This document shows positions 24,598 to 26,944 of a DNA stretch of 26,944 bases, piece after piece (position 1 is the first letter of the stretch; each line of letters opens with the position of its first letter). The stretch is from DASYML01 sp036399835 (GTDB lineage Bacteria; Acidobacteriota; Blastocatellia; Pyrinomonadales; Pyrinomonadaceae): positions 1-26,944 of the forward strand of contig DASWMI010000003.1 of assembly GCA_036399835.1 (NCBI GenBank), read 5' to 3'. The notes beneath the pieces were generated by a model, which saw nothing but the letters and a program-made list of their open reading frames with translations, ran no database searches and was not told the origin of the DNA. The position numbers and the translations under genes were made by a program.

Positions 24598-26944
24598 ATG
24601 AGAACAATCACTCTTGCCCTGGTAGCCACGCTCTGTATCCAGACCTTTTGCCTGCCCCTGCAACAAACTTTCGCGGCGACACCGGACGACCCGGGCGCGG
24701 TCCATACGGACGTTAACGATAGCGATGTTTTCTTCCAGGCGGCGACGCGCAGGAGGCCCGCGCGCGACTATACGCGCCGCATAGAGGCTTTGCTTTCGCG
24801 GATGACGCTGGAAGAAAAGGTCGGGCAGATGACGCAGCTAGAGATCGGGATGGTCAGCGCGGGACAGGACCAGAACATCCAAATTGACCCGGCCAAACTG
24901 GAAAGGGCCATCATGCGCTATGGCGTCGGCTCGATTCTCAACGTCAAGGACCAGGCCCTGACCTTTGAGAAGTGGCACGAGATGATTCGCCAGATTCAGG
25001 AGGCCAGCCAGCGGACGCGCTTAAAGATTCCCGTCATCTACGGGATTGATTCGATTCACGGCGCAAACTATGTGCAAGGCTCTACGCTCTTTCCGCAGGA
25101 GATTGGGATGGCCGCGACATGGAACCCTGCCTTGATGCAGCGCGCGGCGGAGATTACCGGAGCGGAAACGCGCGCCGCCGGAATCCCCTGGAGCTTCTCT
25201 CCCGTGCTTGACATCGGTCGTCAACCACTCTGGCCTCGTTTCTGGGAGACCTTTGGCGAAGACCCTTATCTGGCAAAGGTCATGGGCGCGGCCTTCGTGC
25301 GCGGACTCGAAGGCGATGATGTCTCGTCCTCCAAACACGTCGCCGCCAGCTTGAAGCATTACATGGGCTACAGCTTTCCTCTCAACGGCAGGGATCGCAC
25401 GCCCGCCTGGATTCCCGAAAACTACCTGCGCGAATATTTCCTCCCGACCTTCGCCGCGGGCGTCAAAGCCGGAGCGCGCACCATCATGGTCAACTCCGCC
25501 GAAATCAACGGCGTTCCGGGCCACGTCAATCAACACATCCTGACGGAGATTTTGCGCGGCGAGTTGGGCTTTGAGGGCTTTATCGTTTCCGATTGGGAGG
25601 ACATCAAAAAGCTGGTCACGCAATGGAAGGTCGCCGCAGATGAACGCGAAGCGACACGCATGTCCGTCATGGCCGGAATAGACATGAGCATGGTCCCGAG
25701 CGATTACAGTTTCGCGGACCACCTCATCGCGCTCGTCAAGGAAGGTCGCGTGCCGATGTCCCGCATCAACGAGGCCGTGCGCAGAATCCTGCGCGTCAAG
25801 TTTGAGCTTGGACTGTTCGAGAATCCCATGCCGGACGCCACGTTGAAATCGAATTTCGGCACGAACGCTTCAAGGGACGTGGCGCTGCAAGCGGCGCGTG
25901 AATCCATGACCCTGCTCAAGAACACAAACGGTCTGCTGCCGCTCTCCAAAGAACGCAAGGTGCTCGTCACTGGTCCAACGGCTCATTCGCTCATCTCGCT
26001 CAATAACGGCTGGACCTATGTCTGGCAAGGCTCTGAAGAGTCGCTCTACCCGAAAGACCGCCCGACCATCCTTCAGGCCATAGAGGCCAAGGCCGGAAAG
26101 AATGTCACTTATGTTCCAGGCACCAGACTGACGCGGCCTGCGGGCAGCTCGTCGAACAACACGCCGACCGATGTCAATGAAGAAGTCGATATTCCCGCCG
26201 CCGTGCGTGCAGCACGCGACGCTGATGTCGTCGTCATGTGTCTCGGCGAAGGCTCTTACACGGAAACTCCCGGCAACATCACGGACCTCACGCTCGCCGA
26301 GCCGCAACTAAAGTTGGCCGAAGCTATAGAGGCGACGGGCAAGCCTGTCGTGCTCGTCCTCGTCGAAGGCCGACCGCGCGTTATTAATCGCATCGTTGAC
26401 GGAGCGCAGGCCATCCTCCTCGCCTACAATCCTGGCAACGAGGGAGGAACGGCAGTCGCGGATGTGCTCTTTGGCGACTACAACCCATCGGGCAAGCTGC
26501 CCTTTACCTACCCGCGCACGCCGAACGGGCTGGTGACTTACGACCACAAGTTGTTTGAGACGGAGGCGACCAACTTTGGCAATGCCGCGTTCAATCCGCA
26601 ATTTGAATTCGGTCATGGGCTGAGCTATACGACCTTCGCTTACAGCAACCTCCGGCTGGTCCAGAAGACCATGCCCGCCAATGGGACGATGACTATCAGC
26701 CTGACTGTCGCCAACACAGGCCAGCGTGCGGGCAAGGAAGCGGTTCTGCTCTACGTGCGCGACCGTGTGGCCTCTGTCGCGCCTGCCGGCAAACGTATCA
26801 AACGCTTCGCCAAGATTTATCTTGAGCCTGGGCAAAGCCGTCAACTGACTTTCACGCTGCGACGCGAAGACCTCTCCTTTATCGGAGCGGACAACAGGCC
26901 CACCGTAGAGCCTGGAGAATTCGATGTCATGGTCGGCGCTCTGA
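24598..26944 (+). CDS. Exported glycoside hydrolase family 3 beta-glucosidase, 3' end outside the window
   Basis: A GH3 enzyme that removes beta-linked glucose (or related sugars) from chain ends. ATG 24598 is preceded by only a distant AAGGA. A signal peptide covers about 1-27 (ALVATLCIQTFCLP...TFAA). The catalytic barrel begins RIEALLSRMTLEEKVGQMTQ and has IPVIYGIDSIHGANY, FGEDPYLAKVMG and SLKHYMGY. The nucleophile Asp332 lies in IVSDWEDI. The second domain carries the general acid/base in LGEGSYTETPGN (Glu551 or Glu556). A C-terminal fibronectin-III-like domain follows (FGHGLSYTTFAY; LTVANTGQRAGKEAVLLYV). The frame is open at the last base (GAL then one base), and comparison with the family suggests only some tens of residues are missing. 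It fits the exported, polymer-degrading character of the region. Confidence 0.95.
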   Translation, partial: MRTITLALVATLCIQTFCLPLQQTFAATPDDPGAVHTDVNDSDVFFQAATRRRPARDYTRRIEALLSRMTLEEKVGQMTQLEIGMVSAGQDQNIQIDPAKLERAIMRYGVGSILNVKDQALTFEKWHEMIRQIQEASQRTRLKIPVIYGIDSIHGANYVQGSTLFPQEIGMAATWNPALMQRAAEITGAETRAAGIPWSFSPVLDIGRQPLWPRFWETFGEDPYLAKVMGAAFVRGLEGDDVSSSKHVAASLKHYMGYSFPLNGRDRTPAWIPENYLREYFLPTFAAGVKAGARTIMVNSAEINGVPGHVNQHILTEILRGELGFEGFIVSDWEDIKKLVTQWKVAADEREATRMSVMAGIDMSMVPSDYSFADHLIALVKEGRVPMSRINEAVRRILRVKFELGLFENPMPDATLKSNFGTNASRDVALQAARESMTLLKNTNGLLPLSKERKVLVTGPTAHSLISLNNGWTYVWQGSEESLYPKDRPTILQAIEAKAGKNVTYVPGTRLTRPAGSSSNNTPTDVNEEVDIPAAVRAARDADVVVMCLGEGSYTETPGNITDLTLAEPQLKLAEAIEATGKPVVLVLVEGRPRVINRIVDGAQAILLAYNPGNEGGTAVADVLFGDYNPSGKLPFTYPRTPNGLVTYDHKLFETEATNFGNAAFNPQFEFGHGLSYTTFAYSNLRLVQKTMPANGTMTISLTVANTGQRAGKEAVLLYVRDRVASVAPAGKRIKRFAKIYLEPGQSRQLTFTLRREDLSFIGADNRPTVEPGEFDVMVGAL

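Larger units (their letters stand above)
164..26663. repeat. Highly iterated 7-bp palindrome TGGWCCA (about 31 copies)
   Basis: First bases of the copies found by eye: 164, 598, 1025, 1247, 3037, 4496, 5839, 6404, 6840, 7326, 8356, 8490, 8595, 9273, 9625, 10757, 12162, 12857, 13302, 13584, 14701, 15297, 16391, 16696, 18136, 18246, 19462, 20441, 23514, 25971 and 26657. At about 57% GC roughly 3.5 would be expected. Copies occur between genes (598, 1025, 12857, 16391) and inside genes in all three reading frames, for example as TGG-ACC-A, c-TGG-TCC-A in the LVQ/LDQ frame, and ac-TGG-TCC-A in the TGP frame. The signal is therefore not a protein motif. Confidence 0.75.

Overview
The window looks like chromosomal DNA of an acidobacterium. 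The strongest pointer is the gene at 13160-15388, which has the layout of the 'VWFA-related Acidobacterial domain' family. A tricorn-like protease, a DUF2911 protein, a BlaI/M56 pair without a penicillin sensor and a high proportion of exported hydrolases fit the same phylum; the class (perhaps Blastocatellia) is a guess. No rRNA, tRNA, CRISPR, transposase or phage gene was seen.

Layout. 1-850: end of an unrecognised protein and a small hypothetical. 1172-3567: an exported esterase with a helical-repeat tail, then an exported DUF2911 protein, also with a helical-repeat tail. 3608-4984 (minus): PLP-dependent cystathionine beta-synthase/cysteine synthase with tandem CBS domains. 5100-9409: a regulatory island made of a sigma70-type promoter with two palindromic operators, a BlaI-type repressor, an M56 membrane metalloprotease and a membrane-anchored protein. 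The last two share a 34-residue repeat. 9548-15388: tricorn-like S41 protease and VWFA-related protein, both exported. 15709-16281: a two-TM protein resembling SLATT effectors. 16413-18915 (minus): overlapping pair of a PaaK-like adenylate-forming enzyme and an Acg/nitroreductase-like flavoprotein. 19078-22233 (minus): zero-gap pair of a sorbosone/glucose-dehydrogenase-like beta-propeller and a CocE/NonD hydrolase. 22403-24375: WG-repeat protein with a small exported partner. 24598-end: GH3 beta-glucosidase, cut by the window edge.

Two things stand out. First, BlaI, M56 and the repeat protein look like a complete membrane-to-promoter signalling unit. Both extracytoplasmic parts carry six copies of the same 34-residue helical unit, the usual beta-lactam sensor is absent, and the third gene has a leader that can hide its Shine-Dalgarno sequence. 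Second, the 7-mer TGGWCCA occurs about 31 times by hand count against roughly 3.5 expected. It falls in all reading frames and between genes, so it behaves like a highly iterated palindrome in the DNA itself.

Most other genes encode exported enzymes (esterase, protease, CocE hydrolase, sugar dehydrogenase, beta-glucosidase), which fits a heterotroph living on polymers and peptides. All assignments come from reading motifs by eye; no database search was run.
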